Below are positions 51,507 through 60,458 of a DNA stretch of 64,000 nucleotides, in pieces. Numbering within the stretch: position 1 is the stretch's first letter; each line of letters starts with the position of its first letter. Position numbers and translations under genes: made by a program. The notes below the pieces were generated by a model. It did not search any database. It saw only the letters and a list, made by a program, of their open reading frames with translations, and was not told the DNA's origin. The DNA comes from DATFVA01 sp963745945 (GTDB taxonomy: Bacteria > Bacteroidota > Ignavibacteria > Ignavibacteriales > Ignavibacteriaceae), in contig CAVUZG010000004.1 in assembly GCA_963745945.1 (NCBI GenBank), forward strand, positions 806,001-870,000, written 5' to 3'.

Positions 51507-52787
51507 TTACCTGGAATAAAAATCAATCATCTTCTGTATAGCACGTTTGCAAACAGGACAAAAATTATTAACCGTGGCTGTTTTCATGCTGCAATCTTCC
51601 ATCGGGCGGTAAACACCTTTAGCCACATAACCTCCTCCTTCAAAAACTCCAACCTTATCTCTATACTTTGGAGATGAAGGAGTTGGAATCGGTGTATCTG
51701 TATCTATCATATCTTTCCACTTTGATTCAAAATCAACAAGAGTTGTAATGTTCGGCTCAAGCGGTTCAACATTGAGCGGATAAAAATTATTATATGCAAC
51801 ATCGGATGTGTAGTATTCATCGGCAAGAAAAGCAAAACCATGACCAAACTCATGGCTGAAAACATATTCACTGAAAATATTTTTGTTTACACAAACCGAA
51901 TAATAGTTGTAGATGGCACCGCCTCCGTATTTGTCTGAATTCACCAGAATGTAAATCTGATCATATGGTGCATTAGCAGCGAGATCACGAACTGATTTAT
52001 AATCGGATGTCATTAAATACCTTTCAAGATCAAATGTGTAGAAACTGGTATTCATAAGGGTTTTACTCCAGACCTTATCAGCAGGAATATCGGTTCCTTC
52101 TTCAGGTGATGGAGCCGCAACTCCCCAGATATTAAACTTATCTTTATTTTCCGAATACGGAGAAACAGCAAAAAGATATCCGGCAAATTTTGTGCAGTCC
52201 TTTTTGAACTCATCCATTTCGTCCTTTGTGTAGCCTTCAGGTAAAATAACAATATCAACTTTAACTGCGGGATCTCCATTGTGAATAACCTGAAACGAAG
52301 GAAACTCCAAATGTCTTTCGGGTGAAATAAAATAATTATCAGGATCCACCGCATACTCGAATTTTTTATGTAAAATGTTTTCTTTATCTCTGCTGTAAAA
52401 TTCAATTCTAATTTTTTCTTTGGGGAGAGGCATTGTTACAGTTTCATTAAATGTTTTGACTGTATGTTTTGCTTCGTCGGTAGTCTGCCACTCATCAAAT
52501 AAAGTCGAATAAGTTCTAGAATAAATCAATTTGTTTTCTTCCTGATCAAACACCTTAATTTCATATCTGCCGTAGTTAAAAGTGTCGATGAGATTAGTTC
52601 TAGAACCTCCCCAATATGGCTCTTCCTTAAGTTCATCAATTGAGTATGAATCGTTAAGACTATCCCCAGTGTGGAAATAGTCAACTCTTAGTGTTTTATC
52701 TTCAAAATAATGTTCAAAATCAGCCTGAGGATAAACAATTGAAGCGGCCACGATCAATAAAAAAGAAAATATTTTAATATTTGACAC
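51507..52787 (-). CDS. Secreted M64-family metallopeptidase
   Basis: 426 residues with a signal peptide (residues 1-20, ending VYPQ). The N-terminal M64 beta domain spans about residues 22-140. The catalytic domain has KVDIVILPEGYTKDEMDEFKKD and the zinc site HEFGHGFAFLADEYY at about residue 311. M64 includes IgA-cleaving and glycoprotein-degrading peptidases, but the substrate here is unknown. A C-terminal CSMKT...FCPVCKRAI holds three Cys. There is no sorting domain, so it may stay in the periplasm. Confidence 0.88.
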   Translation of the reverse strand: MSNIKIFSFLLIVAASIVYPQADFEHYFEDKTLRVDYFHTGDSLNDSYSIDELKEEPYWGGSRTNLIDTFNYGRYEIKVFDQEENKLIYSRTYSTLFDEWQTTDEAKHTVKTFNETVTMPLPKEKIRIEFYSRDKENILHKKFEYAVDPDNYFISPERHLEFPSFQVIHNGDPAVKVDIVILPEGYTKDEMDEFKKDCTKFAGYLFAVSPYSENKDKFNIWGVAAPSPEEGTDIPADKVWSKTLMNTSFYTFDLERYLMTSDYKSVRDLAANAPYDQIYILVNSDKYGGGAIYNYYSVCVNKNIFSEYVFSHEFGHGFAFLADEYYTSDVAYNNFYPLNVEPLEPNITTLVDFESKWKDMIDTDTPIPTPSSPKYRDKVGVFEGGGYVAKGVYRPMEDCSMKTATVNNFCPVCKRAIQKMIDFYSR

Positions 52788-53292
52788 GAATAACTCTATT
52801 TATATGTAACTTTCTTTCATTCTCTTTCACCTTCTCCCCGAACTTCTATCTTTTACATTACGCAAATTTAGGGAATCCTTTTTTCATCTGAGGTATTACA
52901 GCACTAGTGTTTGGTCATAATAAAAGTTAACCGAAAGATAAATAAAAAAAATCTACTTTGGTCGCCAGGAACTAAATTTTTCTGATTTCAGCTAGATACT
53001 CCCTCTTCACTGAATTGCTTATAGATAACCAATAAATTTCTTGGCTACCCATATTATGAAATCTTCCATGGTTACTTTATTTATGGTCCAATGCGCAATA
53101 TGCTTTTCACCATTTCCCATTTGCACTTAATTTAATTTTTTGATAATATTAATTGAATAAATTTCGGGGAATTAATATGGGTTACTCTGAAATTGGATCT
53201 GATATCGTGGGGGGGGGTAATTACCTCACCAAAACAATTCCGTATTCTTCCAAATATCTATAACAAAAATAAACAGCGATAAGGGCAGGATT
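52788..53292. other. 505-base intergenic region with a G9 tract
   Basis: No convincing gene. A 33-codon frame lies at 53019-53120 on the minus strand and a 28-codon frame at 53177-53263 on the plus strand; neither has a clear ribosome site. A run of nine G (53209-53217) lies inside the second frame, 76 bases before the lipoprotein gene. Confidence 0.5.
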
Positions 53293-54333
53293 ATGTTTAA
53301 ATCATCAGTAATTATCTTATCCTTAATTTTTGCTATCGGTTTAATTTCCTCAATGTTTCTTTCTTGCAAGGAAAATAGTCTGGTACCACCGGAGAACCTC
53401 CCGGGAAGAAGAGACTATGTATGGACAATTGATACATTAAAACCTCCTGAAGGACTAACTTCGCCTGGCTGGGTATGGACTAACGGGCCTGATAATATCT
53501 GGATTTCCGGTGGGGCTTATCTGAATGGTTATTGTGTCTGGCATTACGATGGGAATAACTGGACTAATTATGATCCAGGGATATATTGGGATCCCAGGGG
53601 CCTCTACGGTTTCAGCAGCAATGACATCTGGATGGGAAGTACAGATGGGGCTTTCTGGCATTATGATGGTTCTAAATGGTCGAAATTCTGTCAGACAGAA
53701 ATTCCGGATTATCAGCCTTTTGTCGCCCAGGGAATGTGCGGCAATGCTCCTGATAATATTTATTCTGTTGGGTATGCTGATTCAATTGACGGTATGTCAT
53801 ACAAGGCAATTATTATGCACTTTGACGGTACTGAATGGAAACAGGTTGATATTCCGGTTATACAAAGTTCATTTTCCCATATTTTATACAATAATGCCAC
53901 AGGTAATTTTATAATTCGTGCCTGGATTTTTAATGAAATGGAAGAAAACATCTATTCATTCAACGGTACTACTTTATCTCTATTATATACTGCTGAATCT
54001 GGCACAAAAAGTTTTTGTAGTTTTAATAAAGATATCTATTTATCTATAGAGGGTCAGGCTTTAAAACAACAAGGACAAATTTTTAAGTTGTTTAAAAGAT
54101 TCCCTCAGAATTATTTTATTGGTTTAATAGGTGGTAGAACAGAAAAAGACTTTTTTACCTTTAACTTTGACGGACTTGGACATTATAACGGGGATGATTT
54201 AGTGACAATATTTAAGAAACCGGAAAATGATTGGATATATCATGGCATCATAGCTGTGACTGAAAAAGAAGTTTATTCAGTGTGGGAGGATTCACATAAT
54301 ACTTTTATAGTCCAAGGTAGGTTGAATAATTAA
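53293..54333 (+). CDS. Hypothetical lipoprotein with propeller-like repeats
   Basis: 346 residues. Lipoprotein signal: hydrophobic helix ending MFLSC (Cys 25). The mature part has repeated units of the form F-S-x-N-D-I-W-M-G-S-x-D-G-x-F-W-H-Y-D-G-x-x-W (for example GPDNIWISGG...VWHYDGNNWTNY at about 60-92, SSNDIWMGSTDGAFWHYDGSKWSKF at about 108-132, and NAPDNIYSVG). Aspartate and tryptophan positions suggest a beta-propeller. Probably surface- or periplasm-facing. Function unknown. Confidence 0.7.
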   Translation: MFKSSVIILSLIFAIGLISSMFLSCKENSLVPPENLPGRRDYVWTIDTLKPPEGLTSPGWVWTNGPDNIWISGGAYLNGYCVWHYDGNNWTNYDPGIYWDPRGLYGFSSNDIWMGSTDGAFWHYDGSKWSKFCQTEIPDYQPFVAQGMCGNAPDNIYSVGYADSIDGMSYKAIIMHFDGTEWKQVDIPVIQSSFSHILYNNATGNFIIRAWIFNEMEENIYSFNGTTLSLLYTAESGTKSFCSFNKDIYLSIEGQALKQQGQIFKLFKRFPQNYFIGLIGGRTEKDFFTFNFDGLGHYNGDDLVTIFKKPENDWIYHGIIAVTEKEVYSVWEDSHNTFIVQGRLNN

Positions 54334-54370
54334 TGAGGCCAGGAGCAAAGTAAACTCATTTAAATAAAAA

Positions 54371-54396
54371 GGTAGTAGTGCGGTAACACTACTACC
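54371..54396 (+). terminator. Strong hairpin after the lipoprotein gene
   Basis: GGTAGTAGTG (54371-54380) and CACTACTACC (54387-54396) pair perfectly over ten bases around CGGTAA. There is no U-run, so it may be a 3'-end-protecting or REP-like element rather than an intrinsic terminator. Confidence 0.5.
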
Positions 54397-54403
54397 CGTA
54401 ATT

Positions 54404-54464
54404 AAGCAAATAAAATTCCAGGCTGCTCACCTGAACGGATAATACTATCCTTTTTTATTTGCTT
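54404..54464 (+). ncRNA. Possible three-way-junction RNA structure
   Basis: AAGCAAATAAAA (54404-54415) pairs perfectly over 12 bases with TTTTATTTGCTT (54453-54464). Inside are two small hairpins: CAGG/CCTG and GGATA/TATCC (54437-54450) followed by T6. It lies 45 bases before the next gene. It may simply be a terminator inside a chance repeat, or a structured leader. Confidence 0.3.
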
Positions 54465-54508
54465 TCCAATAATAACTACTTGTTAGTATAAAATAAAGGA
54501 GAACAATA

Positions 54509-56077
54509 ATGTTTTTCCAAAAAACCAGATCATTAACTTTTTTACTGGTACTGCTTTTGACGGGAGTGATTTACGCCGGAGGTAACCCCGGTTTCACTTA
54601 TTCCGGTCCAACCCTGGTTACTGTACCATATGGTTCCTCCACCGCATCAGGTACCTATTACTTCAGCTACCAGAATATCAGTGGATTATCTTACCCCTGT
54701 TTGGTCGTTAGTTTGGATGGCGATGTTATTTCGAATACTTTATGTAATAATCCAACCACTCCGTCATCTTTTAATATTTCCTTTTCTCCAGGGAGTCATA
54801 CTGTACACTTTTCACTTCTCAGTATTAATCCTAATACTTTAAACTGCTATGATGTGCTTGTGTGGCAAGAAACAGAATTTAATGTAATCTGTAAGTTCAA
54901 GGTTAGAGTAAAAAATGTTTTTGATGGTGGAATTATATATGTTGATAACCTTGTTAGCCCCAAAAATGCTCCTTATGACCGAACTTCCTATACGAACGAT
55001 AATTTTCAGATTGGAGCAATTGATCAGTCAAACGGGAACTATCAGTGGATCTGGAATTCTTCGGGTATAAATAATAGTAAATGGGAAAGAAATTATAATG
55101 GGTATACAACTGATTATTCGATTAATCGAAATACTTCTTATACAGTCCAATCAGGTGATAGAAATACACAGCTCACAGCATACCTCAGAAAAATATGTAG
55201 TGTGAGTGTTCAAAATTCCTTTGTCGGGCTGGGTAATGGAGGTGTTATAAAAGTAAATAACACACAGTATAATTCACCGGCTACAGGATTTAATGTGACT
55301 GAGAGTAACCCCATTACCTGTGAAGCTATAGATGGAGTATATGGCCAGATATTTAATTATATTCATTACTATTTTGACCACTGGAGCGATGCTAATACTT
55401 ATTATTCCAGAACATTTTATCCGACTATTCATACAACATATACTGCATATTTTAAGGGATATCCTGATCCTGATGACATTAATTTTGGTTGGGATTTTAA
55501 TGTTGGCCATCCCATTAAATTTCATTGGACGGATAACCCGAACACCAATGTCACACAATATCAGATATGGCGCATTGTAAAACATAACGGTGTTATGGGC
55601 GACCCCGACCTATTGACGACGGTCGGAAGAGGAGTTCAAACTTATACGGATCATGCCTATTCATTCACCAATGGATATACTGATGATTTGATATGGTATG
55701 ATGTCAGGCAGTATTATTCAATAGAACAGACTTGCTCGCAAGTACTTTGGCATCCGGTTTACGGCGTATATCTGCCTAAATCCAATGAAAAAGATCTGGC
55801 TGAAGCCGGGGAAATTACCGAATATGACCTGGGCTGCTATCCAAATCCTTTTAATCCTTCCACAGTTATTAGGTACCAGCTTCCAGAGGCGGGAGAAGTG
55901 CTGATCAAAATATATGATATCCTTGGAAGAGAGATCAAAACATTATTAAATGAATTTAAGGAGGTTGGCAAGTATGAAATAAGTTTCGATGCATCTGATC
56001 TTCCCAGCGGAGTATATCTATATATGTTGAAGTCAGGAAATTATGTATCGGTGAAGAAAATGATTTTAAACAAATAG
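54509..56077 (+). CDS. T9SS type A sorting-domain secreted protein
   Basis: 522 residues. Signal peptide residues 1-23 (ends IYAGG). The middle part is not recognised: an Ig-like N-terminal stretch (GFTYSGPTLVTVPYG) and a repeat-type segment with YFDHWSD...YTAYFKGYPD, which resembles the bacterial divergent InlB-type repeats seen in adhesins. The last 80 residues form a type A sorting domain: YDLGCYPNPFNPSTVIRYQLPEAG, ILIKIYDILGREIKTL (here VLIKIYDILG), LPSGVYLYMLKSG. AGGAG lies six bases before the ATG. Confidence 0.83.
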   Translation: MFFQKTRSLTFLLVLLLTGVIYAGGNPGFTYSGPTLVTVPYGSSTASGTYYFSYQNISGLSYPCLVVSLDGDVISNTLCNNPTTPSSFNISFSPGSHTVHFSLLSINPNTLNCYDVLVWQETEFNVICKFKVRVKNVFDGGIIYVDNLVSPKNAPYDRTSYTNDNFQIGAIDQSNGNYQWIWNSSGINNSKWERNYNGYTTDYSINRNTSYTVQSGDRNTQLTAYLRKICSVSVQNSFVGLGNGGVIKVNNTQYNSPATGFNVTESNPITCEAIDGVYGQIFNYIHYYFDHWSDANTYYSRTFYPTIHTTYTAYFKGYPDPDDINFGWDFNVGHPIKFHWTDNPNTNVTQYQIWRIVKHNGVMGDPDLLTTVGRGVQTYTDHAYSFTNGYTDDLIWYDVRQYYSIEQTCSQVLWHPVYGVYLPKSNEKDLAEAGEITEYDLGCYPNPFNPSTVIRYQLPEAGEVLIKIYDILGREIKTLLNEFKEVGKYEISFDASDLPSGVYLYMLKSGNYVSVKKMILNK

Positions 56078-56115
56078 TTTTAAATGAAACCAAATGAAGG
56101 GATAAAAAAAAGTTG

Positions 56116-56160
56116 ATAGTCAGCCGGTAATAAGGCAATAACTGGCTGACTATTGTTTTT
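56116..56160. terminator. Bidirectional terminator between converging genes
   Basis: ATAGTCAGCC (56116-56125) pairs with GGCTGACTAT (56144-56153), followed by TGTTTTTTG; on the opposite strand an A/T-rich run (the plus-strand A run at 56104-56111) gives U residues. Confidence 0.75.
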
Positions 56161-56246
56161 TGACAATTTATTTATTATTTCAAGTAGAGTTACAAAATTA
56201 GACTGTCTCTGAATAATCGGCTGATTTTTTCCTTGTTGAAATTCTG

Positions 56247-56831
56247 CTATGCTATAACTTTTTTCGATCCCGGTTTAACTAAAGGGATATTTTCTTTACA
56301 CAAAGGACATTCTTCGGGTAGGTAAGATATAACTTCCATTTTCATTGTGCTTTTTTGGGGATAACCAAAATTAACTTTGCCGTTACTGCGATCGACAATA
56401 AATCCAACTCCTACAACTTCTCCTCCCTGTTCATTAACAATATCAATAACTTCGTATACCGAACCACCTGTAGTGACAACATCTTCACAAATCAGAATTT
56501 TTTCTCCCTGGTTAATAGTAAAGCCGCGCCGAAGGGTAAGTTTTTTATCTTCTCTCTCTGCAAAAATTGATCGCTTATTCAGCTGTCTTGCAACTTCCTG
56601 TCCTACAATAATTCCACCCATGGCGGGAGAAATTACAGTATCTATACTATAATCTTTAAAATGATCTGCAATTATTTTACACACCTGCTCTGTATATTCA
56701 GGATATTGCAAAACCTTAGCACACTGAAAATACATGTTGCTATGCCTTCCTGAAGTCAGAAGAAAATGTCCCTGCAATAATGCACCTGTTTTTTTAAATA
56801 TTTCCAGAATCTTATCTTCATTCGAGGTCAT
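56247..56831 (-). CDS. pyrE: Orotate phosphoribosyltransferase
   Basis: Joins orotate and PRPP to give OMP, the fifth pyrimidine step. 194 residues. LTSGRHSNMYFQCAKVLQYPE near the start, SPAMGGIIVGQEVARQL, FAEREDKKLTLRRGF, and PRPP loop ILICEDVVTTGGSVYEVI near 114-131. The C-terminal CPLCKENIPLVKPGSKK with a Cys pair is typical of the longer OPRT branch. It is separate from pyrRBC and overlaps the upstream TPR gene by 14 bases. pyrF is not in the window. Confidence 0.95.
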   Translation of the reverse strand: MTSNEDKILEIFKKTGALLQGHFLLTSGRHSNMYFQCAKVLQYPEYTEQVCKIIADHFKDYSIDTVISPAMGGIIVGQEVARQLNKRSIFAEREDKKLTLRRGFTINQGEKILICEDVVTTGGSVYEVIDIVNEQGGEVVGVGFIVDRSNGKVNFGYPQKSTMKMEVISYLPEECPLCKENIPLVKPGSKKVIA

Positions 56832-57128
56832 CCAGGAAATCCTCCATTTCTTTAACTGATTTTTTGTCGTCTATTTTGTTTGCTTCTGCAATTCCCATTT
56901 TATAAAGCTCTTTTGCTTCTTCAATTTTGTTTTCTTTTTCTTTTAGTTGCGCGTACTGAAGATACCCGGCAACATAACCGGGATTTTTACGCAAAAGTTC
57001 AGTAAAAAATAATTCTGCTTTTTGAAATTGATTATCAGACATATATTCGAGGGCTAATCCATATAAAATAAAAGGATCGTTCGGATCCTTTTATAAAATT
57101 CAAATAGCCCTTCGAGTCTCTTATTCAC
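56818..57128 (-). pseudogene. Small TPR-type protein with a one-base frameshift near its start
   Basis: The intact part from ATG 57042 encodes 74 residues of TPR type (NQFQKAELFFTELLRKNPGYVAGYLQYAQLKEKENKIEEAKELYKMGI). Upstream codons in the same frame read DPNDPFILYGLALEYM, clearly the preceding TPR helix, but run into a stop at 57093. In the other frame, GTG 57128 opens MNKRLEGLFEFYK up to 57091. One missing A in the run AAAA (minus strand, 57092-57089) would join both into a protein of about 103 residues: MNKRLEGLFEFYKKDPNDP. The GTG lies two bases behind the phhB stop. Sequencing error or recent mutation. Confidence 0.65.
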
Positions 57129-57130
57129 TC

Positions 57131-57409
57131 TTAAATTTTTTCAATTTTCTCTGCTAACTTAAAATCATTTTCTGTTACCCCGCCGGCACTGTGTGTTGAA
57201 ATGGTAATTTTAACTTTGTTCCAGCTGTGCAGAAAAATATCAGGATGGTGATCCATCTCTTCAGCAAACTCACCCACTTTATTCACAAAACTGAGCGCTT
57301 TTTTGAAATTTTTCAGCTCATATTCCTTACCAATAAGGTTATTATTAAATTGCCATCCCTTAAGATTAGTAAGTTTTTCATTTATTTTTGATTCACTCAA
57401 TATTTCCAT
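57131..57409 (-). CDS. phhB: 4a-hydroxytetrahydrobiopterin dehydratase
   Basis: PCD/DCoH-family protein that recycles tetrahydropterin after aromatic hydroxylases. 92 residues from ATG 57409, chosen because GAGG lies five bases upstream; two earlier start codons (57412, 57415) are crowded against it. Motif EEMDHHPDIFLHSWNKVKITISTHSAGGVTENDFKLAEKI contains the catalytic His pair and the usual THSxGG(L/V)T segment. No phenylalanine hydroxylase is in the window. Confidence 0.9.
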   Translation of the reverse strand: MEILSESKINEKLTNLKGWQFNNNLIGKEYELKNFKKALSFVNKVGEFAEEMDHHPDIFLHSWNKVKITISTHSAGGVTENDFKLAEKIEKI

Positions 57410-57460
57410 CATCACCTCAATACTTATTAGAAAAACAACTTTGACCTCAGAAATTTAAAT

Positions 57461-57490
57461 AAAAAAAAGGCGTATTAAAAGAAATACGCC
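57461..57490 (-). terminator. Terminator of clpC
   Basis: Minus strand: GGCGTATT (57490-57483) loops to AATACGCC (57476-57469), then a run of eight U (57468-57461). Eight perfect pairs. Confidence 0.85.
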
Positions 57491-57525
57491 TTTAAGCAAT
57501 ACACGCTGTTAACTAGTACACAAGT

Positions 57526-60036
57526 TTAGGGTTTCGCTTCACCCTTATCCGATTGTTCTTCTTCTTCATCAGAAAGATGTACATCTATATTATCATTTAC
57601 GAAAATTAATTCTTCCATATTATCAACATGTTTAGCAATTATTTTCGATCCGTCTTTAAATGTACCTCTTAGTATTTCTTCAGCAATCGGATCTTCAACA
57701 AATTTTTGAATAGCCCTTCTTAAAGGTCTTGCTCCGAATTTCGGATCGAATCCTTTTTCAACCAGGAATTCCTTTGCTGTCTGATCAAGAGTAAGTTCCA
57801 TTTTATTATCGTGAATATTCTTATGAAGTTCTTTCATTTCAATATCAATAATTTCAAGTATATCTTCTTTTTCAAGATTCCTGAAAACAATTGTTTCGTC
57901 CACACGATTTAAGAACTCGGGATTAAACAATTTTCTCATAGCTTCTTCAACAGTATTTTTCAGACTTGAATACCTGTCTGCAGCATTTTCTCCTCCAAAG
58001 CCAAAAGAGCCGATATTTTTTATGTCCCTGGCTCCGATATTAGAAGTCATGATAATTATTGTGTTTTTGAAATCAACTTTCCTGCCGAGACTATCTGTAA
58101 GCATACCGTCATCAAGTACCTGCAGAAGTATACTGAAAATATCCGGATGAGCTTTTTCAATTTCATCAAAAAGAACAACCGAATAAGGCCTTCTGCGAAC
58201 TTTCTCTGTTAGCTGTCCGCCTTCTTCATATCCAACATATCCGGGAGGTGCTCCGACTAACCGGGACAGAGAGAACTTCTCCATATATTCACTCATATCA
58301 ATTCTTATAAGCGCGTTCTCACTATCAAAAAGATAACGAGCAAGAGCTTTACATAATTCTGTTTTACCAACGCCTGTCGGACCAAGGAATATAAAACTTC
58401 CTATTGGTCTATTGGGGTTTTTTAAACCGGCCCTGGTTCTTCGTATAGCTTTGGTTAATTTACCGACAGCCTCATCCTGACCAACAATAAATTTCTTAAG
58501 CGCTTCACCCATGTTCAGAAGTTTTTCTGATTCGGTTTGAGCAACACGGTTAACAGGAATTCCCGTCATCATAGCTACAACAGTTGCTATATCTTCTTCA
58601 CTTACATCGTGCACTATATCTTTGGTTTTAGCTTCCCATTCTCTACGCGCTATTTCAAGATCTGATTGAAGATTTCTTTCTTTATCTCGTAGTCTTGCAG
58701 CTTCTTCATAATCCTGACGTTTAACTACTGCCGCTTTTTCCACTCTCACTTTTTCAATACTGTCTTCAAGTTCCAGTACATTCTCGGGAACTTCAAAGTT
58801 ACCCATATGAACTCTCGACCCGGCCTCATCAATAACATCAATCGCTTTATCGGGCAGATGTCTGTCTGTGATGTAACGATTACTTAATCTGACAGCAGAA
58901 TCTATTGCTTCTGTACTATACTTTACGTGATGATGTTCTTCATATTTAAACTTAATGTTTTCTAAAATCTGGAGAGTTTCTTCATAACTCGGAGGTTCAA
59001 CCATAACTTTCTGGAACCTTCTATCAAGGGCACCATCAGTTTCTATATATTTTCGATACTCATCAAGAGTGGTTGCACCAATACACTGAATATCTCCACG
59101 CGCGAGAGCAGGTTTAAACATATTCGATGCATCGAGCGAACCTGATGCGCCTCCGGCTCCAACAATAGTATGAAGTTCATCAATAAAAAGAATTACTTCT
59201 TTCGCTTTTTCAAGTTCATTCATTAAAGCTTTCATTCTTTCTTCAAACTGACCGCGGTATTTGGTTCCTGCAACCAATCCTGCAAGATCAAGAGTAACAA
59301 CTCTTTTCTCCTGTAAGGTTCTCGGAACTTTCTTTTGCATAATTCTTAAAGCCAGTCCCTCAGCTATGGCAGTTTTACCTACTCCAGGTTCACCAATAAG
59401 TACAGGGTTATTCTTTTTTCGTCTGCTTAGAATCTGGGCAACGCGTTCAATTTCTCTTTCTCTGCCAACAACAGGATCAAGTTTATCTTCCATTGCAAGC
59501 TTTGTGAGATCGCGTCCAAAGTTGTCAAGCACCGGGGTTTTGGTTCTATCAACTTTTTTATCTACCTGCGGAACAGTTCCTGACGGATCTTTCGGATTTT
59601 TACTGCTTAACATAGAATTTAATTCAGCACGTGCAGAATCATATGTAACATTAAACTGGTGAAGAATCTGTGTGGCAATATTATCTTCATCTCTTAAAAG
59701 AGAGAGTAGTAAATGTTCTGTACCTATAACATCTGCTTTGTAAATTTTTGATTCTATTTGTGTAATTTTTAAAACTTTTTCAGCCTGTTTCGTAAGAGGT
59801 ATATTTCCTATCGTAAGAGTACCGCCCGAAGTTCTGACTGTATCTTCAATTGCTTTCTTAAGTTTCATAAGATCACAATCCAGATTCCTGAGAATTCTGA
59901 CAGCAACTCCCTGACCTTCCCTTATTATTCCTAACAATAAATGTTCAGTACCGATATAATCATGACCAAGTCGTAAAGCTTCCTCCCGGCTTAACCTGAT
60001 TACGTCCTGAAGTCTGTCTGAGAAATTTCCATCCAT
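57526..60036 (-). CDS. clpC: AAA+ protease chaperone ClpC
   Basis: Unfoldase that feeds ClpP. 836 residues. Two Clp-N repeats (residues 1-145: RLSREEALRLGHDYIGTEHLLLGI and its repeat), first AAA domain with Walker A GEPGVGKTAIAEG near 213, a UVR-type middle segment (VVKRQDYEEAARLRDKERNLQ), second Walker A GPTGVGKTELCKAL near 553, and C-terminal domain D2-small. An acidic tail (SDEEEEQSDKGEAKP) ends it. AAGG lies before the ATG. No ctsR or mcsAB neighbours are seen, unlike Firmicutes. Confidence 0.96.
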   Translation of the reverse strand: MDGNFSDRLQDVIRLSREEALRLGHDYIGTEHLLLGIIREGQGVAVRILRNLDCDLMKLKKAIEDTVRTSGGTLTIGNIPLTKQAEKVLKITQIESKIYKADVIGTEHLLLSLLRDEDNIATQILHQFNVTYDSARAELNSMLSSKNPKDPSGTVPQVDKKVDRTKTPVLDNFGRDLTKLAMEDKLDPVVGREREIERVAQILSRRKKNNPVLIGEPGVGKTAIAEGLALRIMQKKVPRTLQEKRVVTLDLAGLVAGTKYRGQFEERMKALMNELEKAKEVILFIDELHTIVGAGGASGSLDASNMFKPALARGDIQCIGATTLDEYRKYIETDGALDRRFQKVMVEPPSYEETLQILENIKFKYEEHHHVKYSTEAIDSAVRLSNRYITDRHLPDKAIDVIDEAGSRVHMGNFEVPENVLELEDSIEKVRVEKAAVVKRQDYEEAARLRDKERNLQSDLEIARREWEAKTKDIVHDVSEEDIATVVAMMTGIPVNRVAQTESEKLLNMGEALKKFIVGQDEAVGKLTKAIRRTRAGLKNPNRPIGSFIFLGPTGVGKTELCKALARYLFDSENALIRIDMSEYMEKFSLSRLVGAPPGYVGYEEGGQLTEKVRRRPYSVVLFDEIEKAHPDIFSILLQVLDDGMLTDSLGRKVDFKNTIIIMTSNIGARDIKNIGSFGFGGENAADRYSSLKNTVEEAMRKLFNPEFLNRVDETIVFRNLEKEDILEIIDIEMKELHKNIHDNKMELTLDQTAKEFLVEKGFDPKFGARPLRRAIQKFVEDPIAEEILRGTFKDGSKIIAKHVDNMEELIFVNDNIDVHLSDEEEEQSDKGEAKP

Positions 60037-60458
60037 AATATTTCCTTGCTTTCAATTGAGAGAGATTTTCACCCTGCGCTAAAAGACTTTGTTAATATAT
60101 AAATAGATAATACTTCAATCAAGATAGCTAAAATTCAAACAATCTCTCATTTATTACTTATAAAAATGCTTGTTTTGAGCTTTCATATTATATAAACAAA
60201 ATTTTAAGATTTTTAATTCCATACCATTTCCAAATAAATTAAACAATTATTATACCATCAGAAGTGAGAATAGTTGCACTTGTATATTGGGTCAAAATCC
60301 CGCTTTAATTTTCATATGAAAATTAACCATTCTAATTGTGGGAATCTAAAGAAAACAGGTTCTCAATAAAGCTGACAGAAAAACTTTTTCATATTTTTGC
60401 TAATAAAGCAAATATATATTAAAATTAAAATCCATTTAAATTTTCTTGGAGAACCCTC
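60037..60458. other. Divergent intergenic region between clpC and floA
   Basis: 422 AT-rich bases with the promoters of both genes presumably inside. I see no repeat operator, RNA gene or ORF with a ribosome site. floA has GGAG about nine bases before its ATG. Confidence 0.5.

Noticed and set aside
53019..53120. 33-codon minus-strand ORF in the M64/lipoprotein gap
   Set aside because: No ribosome site, no recognisable pattern; could be a remnant of a longer gene, but there is no support.
57069..57093. Ten-base perfect palindrome (TAAAAGGATC / GATCCTTTTA) that looks like a terminator
   Set aside because: It lies inside the coding sequence of the frameshifted TPR gene, in codons for a conserved helix, so it is probably accidental.
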